Source: Dipylidium caninum (Eukaryota; Platyhelminthes; Cestoda; Cyclophyllidea; Dipylidiidae). Taken from it: 64,000 nt of DNA. This document shows, one piece after another, positions 24,403 through 34,976 of this stretch. The notes under the pieces are model-generated. The model was not told the origin of the DNA. It saw nothing but the letters and a program-made list of their open reading frames with translations, and searched no databases. Both the position numbers and the translations under genes were made by a program. The first letter of the stretch is position 1. Every line of letters begins with the position of its first letter. The stretch covers positions 1 through 64,000 of the forward strand of contig QEYB01000250.1 of the NCBI GenBank assembly GCA_017562135.1, written 5' to 3'.

Positions 24403-27052
24403 GTAAGTTGACTTCTCCACATCAAGGTATCCCTGGCTTTCATCAATGGTGTGCTTTTTCATTTCCTCAACTAGGAAGTTTGCGTGCACTTCGAGCCCGA
24501 AGAACCAGATTGCTTCAGAATAGCAAACAACGACTGTTCCAACGAATATTTCCAATGTTCCTACACCCAGAGTACGTTCTAGTGCATTCATCACTCGCAC
24601 GAACACTCACCACCGACAGCACCAACACGAAACCCTCTCGCTTCCCTTCCACTTAGTTATACACTTCTCCCTCTTGCTACCTTAGTCTCCAATTCTCACA
24701 CAGAAGTGCAGATGACTGGCTTTATTCGTCCCAATTTATCGTGGATTGTCTTCTACGCCTACAGAAATTCACTTATTCCCATTACCATTGCTGTATTTCC
24801 TGACGGAGTGTGGAGTTCCTCGGAACCTGGTAGGTATTTATGGGTGTAACCTCATGACTTCAGTTATTTATCTTGTCACGGACAACTAACTGTCCTCCAC
24901 ACTTGCCTTCTTAGGCCTCGTTATACATCCGAATGAGACTCTCTTCATTGCCGCCAAGAATAAGGAAACGGTGACAGTCACGTGCCGATATCACGTTAAG
25001 ACTAATTTGGTGAGTGTATTGTGTTTGTCTGTCTCACCCGTAATGAACCTCGGCAAAACTCTAAATTCACCTTTAATTCCCCACTTTCTCGCCTCTACAC
25101 CTTACGTCTAATAATTGTCTTTGTGTCTGCTTAGATGGAGATGGTGATGGGCACTAGTTCAACCGCGTTTTACACCGTTTGGGATGGTACTACTATTTTC
25201 AACGACACAGATTTCTATCACGAATTAGTCAGATTCAGTAAGCTAAATCAGAGTCATTGTTGACCCTCGATGATTGGCCATGTCTGCACTAACAGCGGCC
25301 TTTCTATCCACATTGCAGCGAACAGTACGGACGAAAATTTCGTGAATTACACAATAGAAGTGAAGAGGAGAGAAGCTGTCGATTACCTCGGATGTTTGTA
25401 CGGTGCATATGAAAGAACTGGTGCCGTCTTCAAGATAGATTGGGGTAAGTCAAACCAGCGGTGATTTTGGTCGCTCAGATTACACAGCTCCACTCCCGAA
25501 ATTCGCGCTGTCTTAGTAACTTGGTGAATTAAATGATGCTCACCGCCTTTCGTCAATGGAAACCTGGTCTCCCCGGGTTCCCTCGACCTCAGTATGTGGC
25601 ACTCACCCTCCTCCCACCACTTACTGCACCCAAATGACAATAGTCTCAGCCATCGCCAATAGTGCTGAAATGATGGAAGGCAACTGCAACTGAATCCGCA
25701 TTTCAGCCACCCACTCCAACTGCGTACTTCCTCTTCTTGCTGTCTTAGGCGAAAATGTTCCGCAGTCTCCCACTCCTCCTCCTCCTCCTCCTCCTCCTCC
25801 TCCTATTCCCCCCTTACCTCTGTCTTCGCTAGTGCACTTCCTGAGAGTCGTGAGTTGTTGAAACCCCTGCTTTCATGCATCGTACCTCCTTGACAAAAGC
25901 TCGTTCATCTTTTTTCTATCATCCTACATAGCTCAAACGACTTCGATTGGGCCGAGTTCGGCAACAGATAAATTGGAATTTCGTTCATTGATGTTATTGC
26001 TTTGTCGGTCATAGTAGTAGTGATGATCATTTTCATCACAAAGCTTTCACTATCGAATAGTCTACTTCCTCACACGACTAACGTCTTAAGTACTGCATAG
26101 TGTAGTCAACGCACCGTCAGGGCAGGTACACCCACCTCAACATTTGTCACTTATCTCTTCACATCATCTACAACTCACTTCAACTCACGACAACAGTGGT
26201 GAGACGATGTAAAGCAGCGCAATGGCATTTCCATTGTACCCAGCCACTCCCACTTTGCAATGCCTCTTCTAGTTGTCTTAAGTGACACGACCTCGTCTCA
26301 CAATCCCTGTTGAAACAGCCACTTAGAATTTTTGACTTCATGCAATTTAGGGTGGATTAAATAGCGCAAGTTTTTATACGACCTCGATAAGAAAGCACGT
26401 GCAGCTTCGGGGATGCATACTCCTCGTAGTGAACGCTATGCGGAGATCAAGTTGGGCATCGGGCTTGTGCACCTGCAATACGTCTTCGCTGCAACGTGAC
26501 GTTGACCTTCTAGGCGAACAAACTTCACATTTCCACTGCGAAAGTCTCATCAGGCTGGGTGCCATCAATTCGCAGGCCTGGCTGATGTTCAGGCCGAAAG
26601 AGCTGGGCCACAAAATCATCCATCTCTAATCAGCTCAAACATAACCCACAATACGACCTTGGACGATTTTAGACGACACAGGCACACCCTTATTCGTGCA
26701 ATCATCTCTCTCACTGTGTTTCATCAGATTCACCCCCCAATGGACTTCTTCCGCCGTCCGTGGGCCAGAGACGACTTCCGGTTGTGCAGTCAGCAAAACC
26801 GGTGAGTGCGTGTCTATTACCTCTGCACCACTTCGCTGCTTCCCGCGTCTATCACTCAGGCTGGCCTTAATGTCTATTTGTCACCATTCTTTTGTGCTGT
26901 CAATCAAATCGCCTGTTTGTTCCTTTTCAGCCCCCTTTCTTCTCATTCTGGCATGCCTGTTGATGTGTAAGTGGTTCTTCCTCTTTTCCCCTCCGGAGTA
27001 GTGCATAATGCTAACACTTCCTGCCCCTTAACTTCAAACAGTCTTCATCTAA
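24305..27052 (+). CDS. Ig-like putative GPI-anchored protein, family gene 2 (best copy, spliced)
   Basis: Function unknown; inferred to be a secreted or cell-surface recognition protein. Exons: 24305-24402, 24475-24571, 24704-24829, 24915-25009, 25135-25237, 25319-25444, 25932-25967, 26769-26801, 26931-26966 and 27042-27052. Introns are 72, 132, 85, 125, 81 and 487 nt, then longer. Every junction keeps one open frame of about 253 codons, a strong test of the model. Exon b carries four cysteines (EVCV ... PDC ... NDC ... FQC). Exons d and f carry VTVTCRY and DYLGCLYG, about 66 residues apart, as in an Ig fold. NET, NDT, NST and NYT are candidate glycosylation sites. The C-terminus reads TSGCAVSKTAPFLLILACLL and ends FFI-stop, a GPI-type tail. 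Missing: the start codon and signal peptide. Odd: exon g is followed by ATAAAT instead of GT. Read-through there would end at a stop near 26011 with a different tail. Confidence 0.68.
24475..24571 (+). CDS. Gene 2, exon b (Cys-rich)
   Basis: Acceptor aactag, donor gtacgt. It encodes EVCVHFEPEEPDCFRIANND and continues through CSNEYFQCSYTQ: four cysteines in 32 residues. A decayed counterpart (KETDCARIKC) is in the pseudogene near 28155. Confidence 0.65.
24704..24829 (+). CDS. Gene 2, exon c
   Basis: It follows a 90-nt pyrimidine-rich tract ending cacacag, donor gtaggt. It encodes VQMTGFIRPNLSWIVFYAY and ends SSSEPG. It has the same 126-nt length and phase as gene 1. Confidence 0.7.
24915..25009 (+). 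CDS. Gene 2, exon d (first Ig cysteine)
   Basis: Acceptor cttag, donor gtgagt. It encodes IHPNETLFIAAKNKETVTVT then CRYHVKTNL. The block KNKETVTVTCRY is identical between genes 1 and 2 and is the best family signature. Confidence 0.75.
25135..25237 (+). CDS. Gene 2, exon e
   Basis: Acceptor gcttag, donor gtaagc. It encodes MEMVMGTSSTAFYTVWDG, then an NDT sequon and an ELVRF end. Confidence 0.7.
25319..25444 (+). CDS. Gene 2, exon f (second Ig cysteine)
   Basis: Acceptor attgcag, donor gtaagt. It encodes NSTDENFVNYTIEVKRREAV, then DYLGCLYGAYERTGAVFKID, then WG. The Y-x-G-C motif with the downstream tyrosine is like an Ig strand F. Confidence 0.75.
25773..25804 (+). repeat. (CCT)n microsatellite
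   Basis: About ten CTC/CCT triplets in the intron between exons f and g of gene 2. It is a simple repeat, useful as a marker and likely to vary in length. Confidence 0.95.
25932..25967 (+). CDS. Gene 2, exon g (linker) with damaged donor
   Basis: Acceptor catag. It encodes QTTSIGPSSAT, a Ser/Thr linker as in gene 1 (QTTSTSAVSTA, 17918-17953). The gene 1 exon is followed by gtaatt, but here the same place reads ataaat, so the GT donor is lost. The exon may be skipped, read through or spliced elsewhere. Confidence 0.55.
26769..26966 (+). CDS. Gene 2, exons h and i (putative GPI signal)
   Basis: Exon h is 26769-26801 (acceptor ggccag, donor gtgagt) and encodes TTSGCAVSKT. Exon i is 26931-26966 (acceptor ttttcag, donor gtaagt) and encodes PFLLILACLLM. 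The terminal exon at 27042 adds FFI and a stop at 27050-27052. Small residues (S-G-C-A) some ten residues before a hydrophobic end fit a GPI omega site. A very short transmembrane end is the alternative. Confidence 0.6.
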
Positions 27053-27099
27053 TCTTGACACACCGTCTCTCTACCTGCTTCCGAATTTTACAAATAAAA

Positions 27100-27375
27100 A
27101 TAATATCAGCAAGTGGTGAAATATTGTGCCAGTTTCAAGGCTTCTTCTCGTATTGTAACAATTCGCCAAGCATCAGGCCATTGCGTAAGTAGAGCTCTAT
27201 GGACACATATCTGGTTTAGGGGTTGTGTCGACGAAGACTACGTTCGTGAGCAGTTCGCTGTTGTTCACACACCATCTACTATCGCCCTCTTCTTGTCACA
27301 AACCAACTTTCACGCCATTTTGTCGCATATGATTGCTCCAGCTACCCCTGGCGCCGTATACAAGGTAGACGTGGG
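27100..27375 (+). pseudogene. Diverged exon-f-like relic
   Basis: An open frame runs over 27113-27421. Its part before a gtaggt donor at about 27375 ends TPGAVYKVDVG, matching the exon f end (GAVYKIDWG or GAVFKIDWG) of genes 1 and 2 with the same donor position. The upstream part is only loosely similar and has no conserved DYLGC motif. It is probably an old family copy between gene 2 and the clear pseudogene. Confidence 0.35.
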
Positions 27376-27969
27376 TAGGTCAAGGCAATCATCCACAGCC
27401 CATCCAATATTCTGTCAATAGTCTTATAACCAGTAATTCACTCATGCAATTTTGGTGATGGGTGAAGATCAAGTGCCGATGGATTCTTGGCATTCATTGT
27501 GTCTACGTAGTTCATCGGCTCGTTCGTAGTCTTCCAAAATCACATGCTACTAGACTCGCAAACTCGCGTTCGCGAGGAGGGGATCTTAATTGCCTAACTA
27601 CAATTGTCTAAGAAACAGTCGCCCATCGCCTTCAAGTGTAATTTGGGTTCGTCAAGACACTGACAATTGTCTTCTTCAGGGTTGATGGTGGACGGTGATT
27701 CAGCACTCATCGGCCCCTTCGTGCTGACTGCGCGGAGCCGCTTTGCAGGTGGAAATATCCATTGGGGGAGAAGTGGGAATCGGACAATTGTCATTGCGCG
27801 TGCAGGAAGTGTGAGGATGGGGGATGGGGCATGGAGGGGAAGGAAGAGAGGGAGGTTGGGGAGAATGGACGAAAGTGTGGCGATTGTCGACAATGTAACT
27901 GCGCTCAAAAGTGAGCAGTGTGGAAAAGGGAGAACATGGCTAAAATCACTCACATTCAGGTATACCAAT

Positions 27970-29330
27970 AGTGATTCCTGAAAAGGAAACAGATTCGTGA
28001 GCCGGCCGTTTGGGAGCACGTTCATCATCATTTTATCCCGCCCCAGTGAATGCCACGCACGTTGACCTGTCCTCAGTATGGTATCCTTGGCTTTCATTAA
28101 AGACCGATATTTTACATTTCCTCGTTGAGCGATTATGTGCGCATAGCCTGTCCAAAGAGACTGACTGCGCCAGAATAAAATGTAGCGAATGATTCACCAA
28201 ATAAATTTAATCGCTCCTACACTCAGAGTGCGTTCTAACCAAATGCCTTACAGACATACCACACGCACGGCTCATAAACAACACCAACACTCAATCGTGT
28301 TCCTCTTCTCTCAAATGGAAAGGCTTTTCTTCTTCTTCCTACTTGTTCAGTCTCTGATTATTACACAGGGGTGCAGATGATTTGCTCTATTCGTCGAAAT
28401 CGGCCATGGGATTGCTTTCCACAAGCATTTTCTTGGCCACTGCTGTATTTTCTTAATAGAGTGTGGGGTGCTACTTCGTTAATGCACTTGTTCACCATAT
28501 CAAAAACAACTAACCGCCTTCCATCACGCATCTAAAAGGCCTCATTTTGCATCCCCAATGAGTCCTTCTTCATTGACGCTAAGAATAAGGAGACGATAAT
28601 AGCAACTTGCAGAGACCACATGAAGAACGACTGGTGAGCCTGTGATGAAGTCTACCTTACTTACGGGGGGGGCCTCAACGGTCTTCCAGCTTTTCCATTA
28701 TTTATCGCAATCTTTTGCCTCTACACGCGAAGTATACAATTAGAGGCTGTGTGCTTGGTCACGTGGATATAATGGTGGGCATTGAATCATTCAAGGCTTA
28801 CAGAATTTCGGATGGTAACGTTAAAAATTATACTCACGAGTATCCGGAAACAGTTGGCGTCACTAAGTATAACGTAATGCATTATTGACAAATGATGCAT
28901 ATGTACTGCTGAGTGTGTGACAGCCTTGGCTCAGTGTGGAAAATCTCCTGGCAGGAAACAGTATAGACACCAATTTTGTGAATTTCGCAATAAAGGTGAG
29001 GAGGCGACAAGCTGTTGTTTACCTTGGGTGCTCGTATGACGTATATGGAAGTCACGGCGCAGTCTTCAAGCTCGATTAGGTTAAGTCAAACCAGTCTTCT
29101 GGCATTTGCTAGGAGTCGAACAACTTGGACTATCTTCATCTTACTTGTGCCTACACTTCTCATTACCGCCACGGTTACTGTTTCGGCATTTCAGACAATT
29201 TCCATATGGATTTGGGCGTAATGCCGGGAAGCTGAGAGCTTACACGGCACCTTACCGCTTAGTTCCGAAATTCAATGAAATAGAAACGGTGCTAATAAAC
29301 GATGAAGCATTGTTCTGATGATATAAACAG
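27970..29330 (+). pseudogene. Ig-like family copy 3, pseudogene
   Basis: Collinear with gene 2 from exon a to exon f, followed by a 3' end shared with gene 1. Lesions: the exon b equivalent (about 28135-28235) has an in-frame stop, exon c (28372 onward) is frameshifted, and exon d has an extra C near 28557 that breaks the frame. The exon e acceptor and donor are lost (ctaagt in place of gtaagt near 28866). In exon f the final Trp codon has become TAG at 29076-29078. The family signature survives as AKNKET and GCSYDVYG. Exons g to i are replaced by a different hydrophobic stretch (29111-29221) encoding TIFILLVPTLLITATVTV. Transcription is possible, but a functional protein is very unlikely. 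Confidence 0.7.
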
Positions 29331-29339
29331 GTAAGGGAC

Positions 29340-31300
29340 CAGTTTAAGGACTTTCTTCTTCGCTCTCGCTCCCTTTCTTCCTAAAGCACCACTAACTCGC
29401 ACAGTGAAGGGATAGCTAACTGTCTCCACCCTCACGATAGCCGGCAAGCCCGTTAACTTCCACTGTGAGGTTGGAGGGAATCGTCCATTACTGAATTGAC
29501 GAGCGTGGTGCTGTTAAGATCTTGAAAGAAACTGGAAGGAGAGGTTCAAACTCTTGCCTCATTCACTCTTTGGAAGCCCTCGACTCTTCACTCAGAACGC
29601 TGTTGATGATGAGACACGCCGGAGAGCGCTGCCAGGCACCAGTAAACGCCGCACAAAAGGGAAAAGTCTTTGCTGTAACCATGGATGCAGCAAAATTCAA
29701 ATAGTGGACGACACAACAATGCCGAAATATATCAATGTCGAGTGAACAAGCGGTGGGAAAAGGCAATCAATCGGTAAAAATGAAACCTAGTCTTGAAAAG
29801 AAAATCGGAATTACTATCTTCCCCCAACTTTAGCCAAAAGTGCAATCCGAGGTAGGAGGTCCCCTTAGTGAAGATGAGTGAAATGAAATGAAGACCCGCA
29901 GTCTGAGCTTCGCAGTCGTGTGGAGAGTGAAAGCTGAAGTATCATTCATCCATCCAATCGGACATGCCATTCGGGGAGAAGGTGCTAGATTTAGGTGAAC
30001 ATTTGGTCTCCGTATTGACAAAACAAGAAAAGGAATGGTTTGAAAGGCCTTAAACACATCCAGAGGCCACTTTGTGTTTATGGAGTTGCTGACACTTGAA
30101 AACTACACGTTGGTTAGGTGCTTTGTCAAAGTCTATTTGTCAAATTTGCAGCTACATGAGACGCCATGTGATGGAGCCGTCGACTTCTCTTCGGCACCAA
30201 GGGACATGTTCGAATAAATGGGGAGAAAAATGGACGACGCTGTTTGTGAGCGCCTTCGCAACGTGACAGCTGCGCCAGCGAATGAATTCTGCTGGACAGG
30301 ATGAATAAAATGATGAGGAAGACTGCAAGACAACTCTGAAAGATGGTTAAAGGGCTTATGTCAGAGGTAGTTTTCAAGGCATGCAGCTCAAGGATTTAGC
30401 ATAGGATCCCGAAACTAGTGAGCAGCGGAGATCCTATTTCATCGCTTCAATCTCGCGTGCATGACATCGGCACACGTAAGGTCATATTGCTTGCAGCGAA
30501 TACAACGACCTATAAATAGTCCAAAGAAAGTACTTTGTAAATGGGCTGTGAACTGTTTCCAAGCGTCAGGTCTACTCACGGATTTGTCGGAGAGTGTCTA
30601 CATCGCCTCGTTTATGAGGCAATAGTGGGTTTTGCAGTGCATAGAATTGCCTCACTGGGCGCCGATAGAACCCGTGAGGACGGCGTGCGAGGCGGTGGGC
30701 GGCTATAAGCAATGACTGGTGCCCTCACAACCCACAGCACTCGCCTGCAGCACATCTGTCCGTGAGCGCGTCGCAGTATAATCCAGATTTGGCACGTTGT
30801 GACGCACACTTATGCACAATGTCTCAGACAACCACGTGGTCTCCTAAGACGCCCAGAAGGCACGTTTGAAGTGCCTCGGGCTCATTCATCCAACCGGCAA
30901 TTGTGGTTAATCTACCTGGGCATTGGATTATAGAACAGTGTACATGCGAAGCAAGAGTTGCTACGCCCACCCTGTGGAACAAATTAACTTATCGATGTGA
31001 TTTATGAGTGAGGGTAGAGGGCTGTCGAGTTGGATGGAGGAAACGTACGAACCCCACCGCCCACTTGCCTTCGTAGCGATTAGCAAACCATCGACTGCTC
31101 CCAACAGCTGCAAGCTGTTGCGATGCTGCCACCGGCACAAAAGTAGAAATGGTCGATTTACTCCACACAAACTAGCCTTCCCGCTTTCCCTTAACCGCGC
31201 TAGTCGGAGTCAGCCTCACAGTGACAGCAGGCAGGCTGCGATAGGTTGGGTGGGCTATATTTCAATCTCAATGTCCACAATTTTGGGTAAGGAGCTTGAA
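29340..31300. other. Non-genic stretch
   Basis: No gene supported. Short frames on both strands have no splice partners and no recognisable motifs. The base composition shows nothing unusual. Confidence 0.45.
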
Positions 31301-32050
31301 TCGCGCAAATAACACGCGAAGCACATCTCCTAATGCCTGTAAGGAATGCGCTGCAGAAGGGAAAGCAACTTTTGCAAAAAGGCTACACATCCTACTGCAT
31401 GAGTCCCCACGTGTTTCAGGGTCTGAGCCCAGGAACTACACACTCCAAACTTCCCTGCACGCTGTCTTCACTCACACCCACATGCCGACTGATGTTCGGA
31501 GGTGGGCAGATGTCACCTCTCAAAACAATTCTAACACAGTGCTACTTTTTTATCTCGCAAACACTATACTGCACAGCGATTTTGAAACAACATCTGCCCC
31601 CCATACGGACTTAGAGTACGTAAACAACCCTACCCAATAGGTCTGTTGACTGCTGGCCCTCGGCTTTATTGGGATCATCAAAAAGTACAAATTTGGAGTA
31701 TTTATAGCCATAAATCGTTTTTCTTACTACACACAATTGCATCTTTAGTGCAAGCCAAACGGCAATGAGGAAAAGAATTGAAATGCAAGTCGAGGCGACA
31801 GCAGGCCTTTATGGCCAACGCATATTTACTCATTATGCCACTAGTAAACATTAATGCGTGCCTTCCATTTTCTACATGCAACACGATGGCATTAGGAGAA
31901 TCGTTCGAAGTGTACACCTTATAGCCCCTATTAGTATCTTCGCCACGGAAATGAGAAATATGCTCGGCGAGACATCGCAACATTCAATGGGAGCACCGTG
32001 ATTTGAACAGAAGCATCGTTCCAACTAGTCATCTGAGGGTAAACGGACAA
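31300..32050 (-). repeat. Dispersed repeat family 2, copy D
   Basis: On the minus strand this segment aligns with 62800-63320 on the plus strand. Shared words include gtgcttccactg/gtgctcccattg, gaacatattt/gagcatattt, gaagatacta, aaaatggaagg, agtaaatatgcgttg, cctcgact, tgtgtgtagt, atttatggct and gcagatgttgtt. A minus-strand open frame (31702-31983) containing AEHISHF and LHVENGRHALMFTSG may be a remnant of its coding part. The class is unknown. The copies are diverged, with frame-breaking indels between them. Confidence 0.6.
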
Positions 32051-32169
32051 ATTGAATGCGGAATATGATCTCTCTATGCTTTCATCTTAAGTAACTTTAT
32101 CAAAGACTATCAAGCCAGAATTTGTCGACCAATTTCAGAAGACAAAGAGGATAAATCACATGTATTCAA

Positions 32170-32508
32170 CTAGGAAAAGGGTAGAGAGAAGCTAACGACG
32201 ATACTGTGTCTGCTTCCACGCTGAAATTTTTGATTAATTGAAACAACATTTTCCTCTAAATCTGCAGCAACTAAATATGGTGGCTTTACCTTCCAACGGA
32301 TAGGCAACTGTATGTCAGGATACCCCCTTGGCAACCAATTTCCAGGTGTCACCCGCGCCGAGGCACTCGAAGATTTAATTTTGATGTAAATTTGAGTCAC
32401 AAGGTGACTCAAATTTGCAATGTTGCCAATTTCTGTCGTGTGGACAGGAGCAGCAACAGAGATAGCGTAGCCTCCACGAAATGGGACCACACTGCCAGAT
32501 GCGCTCAT
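32170..32508 (-). CDS. Candidate exon or small ORF, 112 codons, unrecognised
   Basis: Starts at ATG 32506-32508 and encodes MSASGSVVPFRGGYAISVAA followed by HLVTQIYIKIKSSSASA. It has mixed composition with plausible codon use, but no motif I recognise. A donor-like gtaaag occurs at about 32292 after an RWK codon block, so it could be a first exon of about 72 codons rather than a complete gene. Its middle contains the perfect hairpin at 32388-32416. No promoter element or partner exon was found. Confidence 0.25.
   Translation of the reverse strand: MSASGSVVPFRGGYAISVAAPVHTTEIGNIANLSHLVTQIYIKIKSSSASARVTPGNWLPRGYPDIQLPIRWKVKPPYLVAADLEENVVSINQKFQRGSRHSIVVSFSLPFS
32388..32416. other. Perfect 13-bp inverted repeat with 3-nt loop
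   Basis: AAATTTGAGTCAC at 32388-32400 and its exact reverse complement at 32404-32416 are separated by AAG. Two more pairs could form just outside after one G-T. The stem contains TGAGTCAC, an AP-1-like word, in both arms. It lies within the 112-codon frame. Confidence 0.9.
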
Positions 32509-32759
32509 CCTTAAGGTTTCTGTGTTTCTTTACTCGCCCACTTTGTCTTTGCAAACCCTACAACACCTAATAAACCCTCGTGGTAAGCTCAACACTTCCT
32601 ATCCTCGCCGCTCCTCTCATTTTATTCAAAGCAAATTTCGCCTACTACAGTCAAACCATCTGCCACTAGACCCACTTTATCCCCTTTTCAACATCTACTT
32701 CTTCCACTTTCCACTTTCTGGCAGAAAAGCTCATTTCTTAGAAGATTTCCACTAAGTAA

Positions 32760-34970
32760 GCCGTTTTTTGAGTGTCTCACTCAAACAGTTAGGAATGCGG
32801 TGGGACACTGTTGTAAGGCGAGATCCGCGAAGTAAGAAATGCAGGCATGGAGTTGGACAAGCTGATGGCTTTGCGTGGCAGCGAAGTACTTTCGCGTCCC
32901 TATCTTCCATTTAACCACATGCACTGTTCCTCTGCCTCAGGTCGGTCCAACGATTGCACTGCTGCGCACTCTACTCCACGCTCCTGGCTGCACACGGTCA
33001 GTTAGCAAAGGGACATCGCCACTCTGCGTCGATAGGCAGTAGGTGTTAGAGCAGTTCACGACATCTCCCGCTGTCCTACACTGCTGCTAAAATACCTGAA
33101 TTAACAGCGTCACTTATTAAATGACTGCCTTCTTGATCCGTAGGTTATACTCCTCTGCTTCTCTGCTCTCCTTCAACCTTCTTCATCTTAATCAGCTGGG
33201 GTGGTTAGTCTCTTGGTTACATGTGCATGGCTCACGTAACGAGAGAGTACAGAGCTCAGCCTCTTGATGGAGCTTCTGGTTGTACCTCGCATGGACAGAG
33301 TCGATCCATCTCCTTTTCCTTCACTCTCTTCACTCATTTACCCAGCTTGGTGAAGACGAAAGTGTGAAATGGGAGCACTAATGCCAATCTGCTTGTGTTC
33401 CTGCTCAAAGTCGCAAGTGTGTTTAAGCTCGACCGGATCCTTTGGCTCCCAAACCCGCCATTATAGCCTGCTATTAAGTACAAGGAGTATTAGGACGAAG
33501 TGCCTTCAGCTCCAAATGGGTTATTGGGAGGCCTTTACTGATGATACCCGCCTTACTAGATGATTTGGATGGTGAAAGGAGAAAGAACTGAAGTAATGGC
33601 TTCTTTACTGTCTACATTTGAATAAGCAGTTAGTTGGAAAAGAGAGGAGGATGGATGAGTGGCAGGGAATAGCTGGATTGAGTCTATGCTGTCCATAGTG
33701 CAGTTGAGAGGCTGCCTCTCATTTTCACATTTAAGGGGTGCATAAAGGGTCCATGATAGCCGAAATGGAGTTCTTTCCATTTTTTAGGGGTTTCAGGGGC
33801 AATAATTACCTTCTGGTGAAATAAAGGTTTGCATCTTTCTCGTGGGCCTTCCACTCCAATTCGATGAGCACGTGGCGGGTCACCTAAGTGTAGAGGGGAA
33901 ACGTTGAGACGTCTATACGCTCAATGCCTTGTTTGCCTCGGTTTCAAACGATCTTAGACCTTCTCTCCTCCCAGCACGCAACCATTTACCATGTAACGGG
34001 TAATTTCATTCATCTTGGCATGACATGACATCTCACATTGGACTCGCCCTTCCTCCGGCTCTCCTCCACCTTCCTTTACCACTCATCTGGTGGCTGTGCC
34101 TGCCACAATGATTCGCGGTGAAGGTCTTGCCTCGCTGAAACAGTCGCCTCTGGTGCGCACAAGGTTTCACTGACCCGTCCCACCTCAGTGCTGTCATCGC
34201 ACCTTCAATTAGGCGACCACCCTGCCATTCCCCCTCCGTCTGCCTCGTGGCGGACTGCGGCGCGGCACCGAGCAACGCTTCCGCCTGAGAGGAGGAGGGC
34301 ATCCCCTAAACATGTCCAGCTCTTTGCCATACTCACCTCCGACGCAAACCTACATGAGCTGTAGACTCGTTCGTGTGTTCCAATTACAATTCACTGACTG
34401 CGCCTTCACTCTTTCCTTTGTAAAGTTGCCTCGTTCCACGTCAATTTCCAAGCTCTGATATCCAACTTCCACCCACCACCTTAACCCTATCTCAACTCCC
34501 TGCCCTGGTTGTATATAATCCTGGTCGAAAAATTTGCATCGTTTGACCTGCTCTGGTTTACTCCCGTCTCTTTTGCTCTTATCTACTGACACATGGTCCG
34601 CTTTCGTCAGCTCCAGTCATGTCTCGTGCCCCATTTCTCTATGAGCGACTCAGGACGGCTTTTATTCTAAACTCTTCCATTCCTCTTTTAAAACTTCTCT
34701 TCATTCACCTTCATTCTTCGTCTAAACTCGCCACTTCCGATTTCGACCACTCGCTCAGGGCTGAACATCTCTTTCACCTGCCTCAAACAGGCAGTCCTCT
34801 CAATGACACAGCTCACCTCATCGTCTTGGAACTATGGCTACCAAAGTGCTGTCAAGTCTTTAGCTAAATATGGCAACTAAGAACCTAATACATAAAATGC
34901 CGGAAAGTAGTGCTTATCAACATAGCACCTGCATAGGCACGAAGTCGCAAAATGAACATTGCTGATGAAA
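32760..34970. other. Non-genic stretch
   Basis: I see no supported gene. The frame at 34033-34302 (minus) and that at 34619-34867 (plus) have no motif, splice or promoter support. Confidence 0.4.
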
Positions 34971-34976
34971 TGATCA

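Noticed and set aside
26374..26619. Open frames on both strands in the large gene 2 intron, considered as a transposon fragment
   Set aside because: No recognisable reverse transcriptase or transposase motif. The length is not unusual.
28315..28369. Signal peptide MERLFFFFLLVQSLIITQ as the first exon of pseudogene copy 3
   Set aside because: The aligned part of gene 2 is a pyrimidine-rich intron end before the acceptor cacacag with no ATG. The hydrophobic frame is a translation of the polypyrimidine tract.
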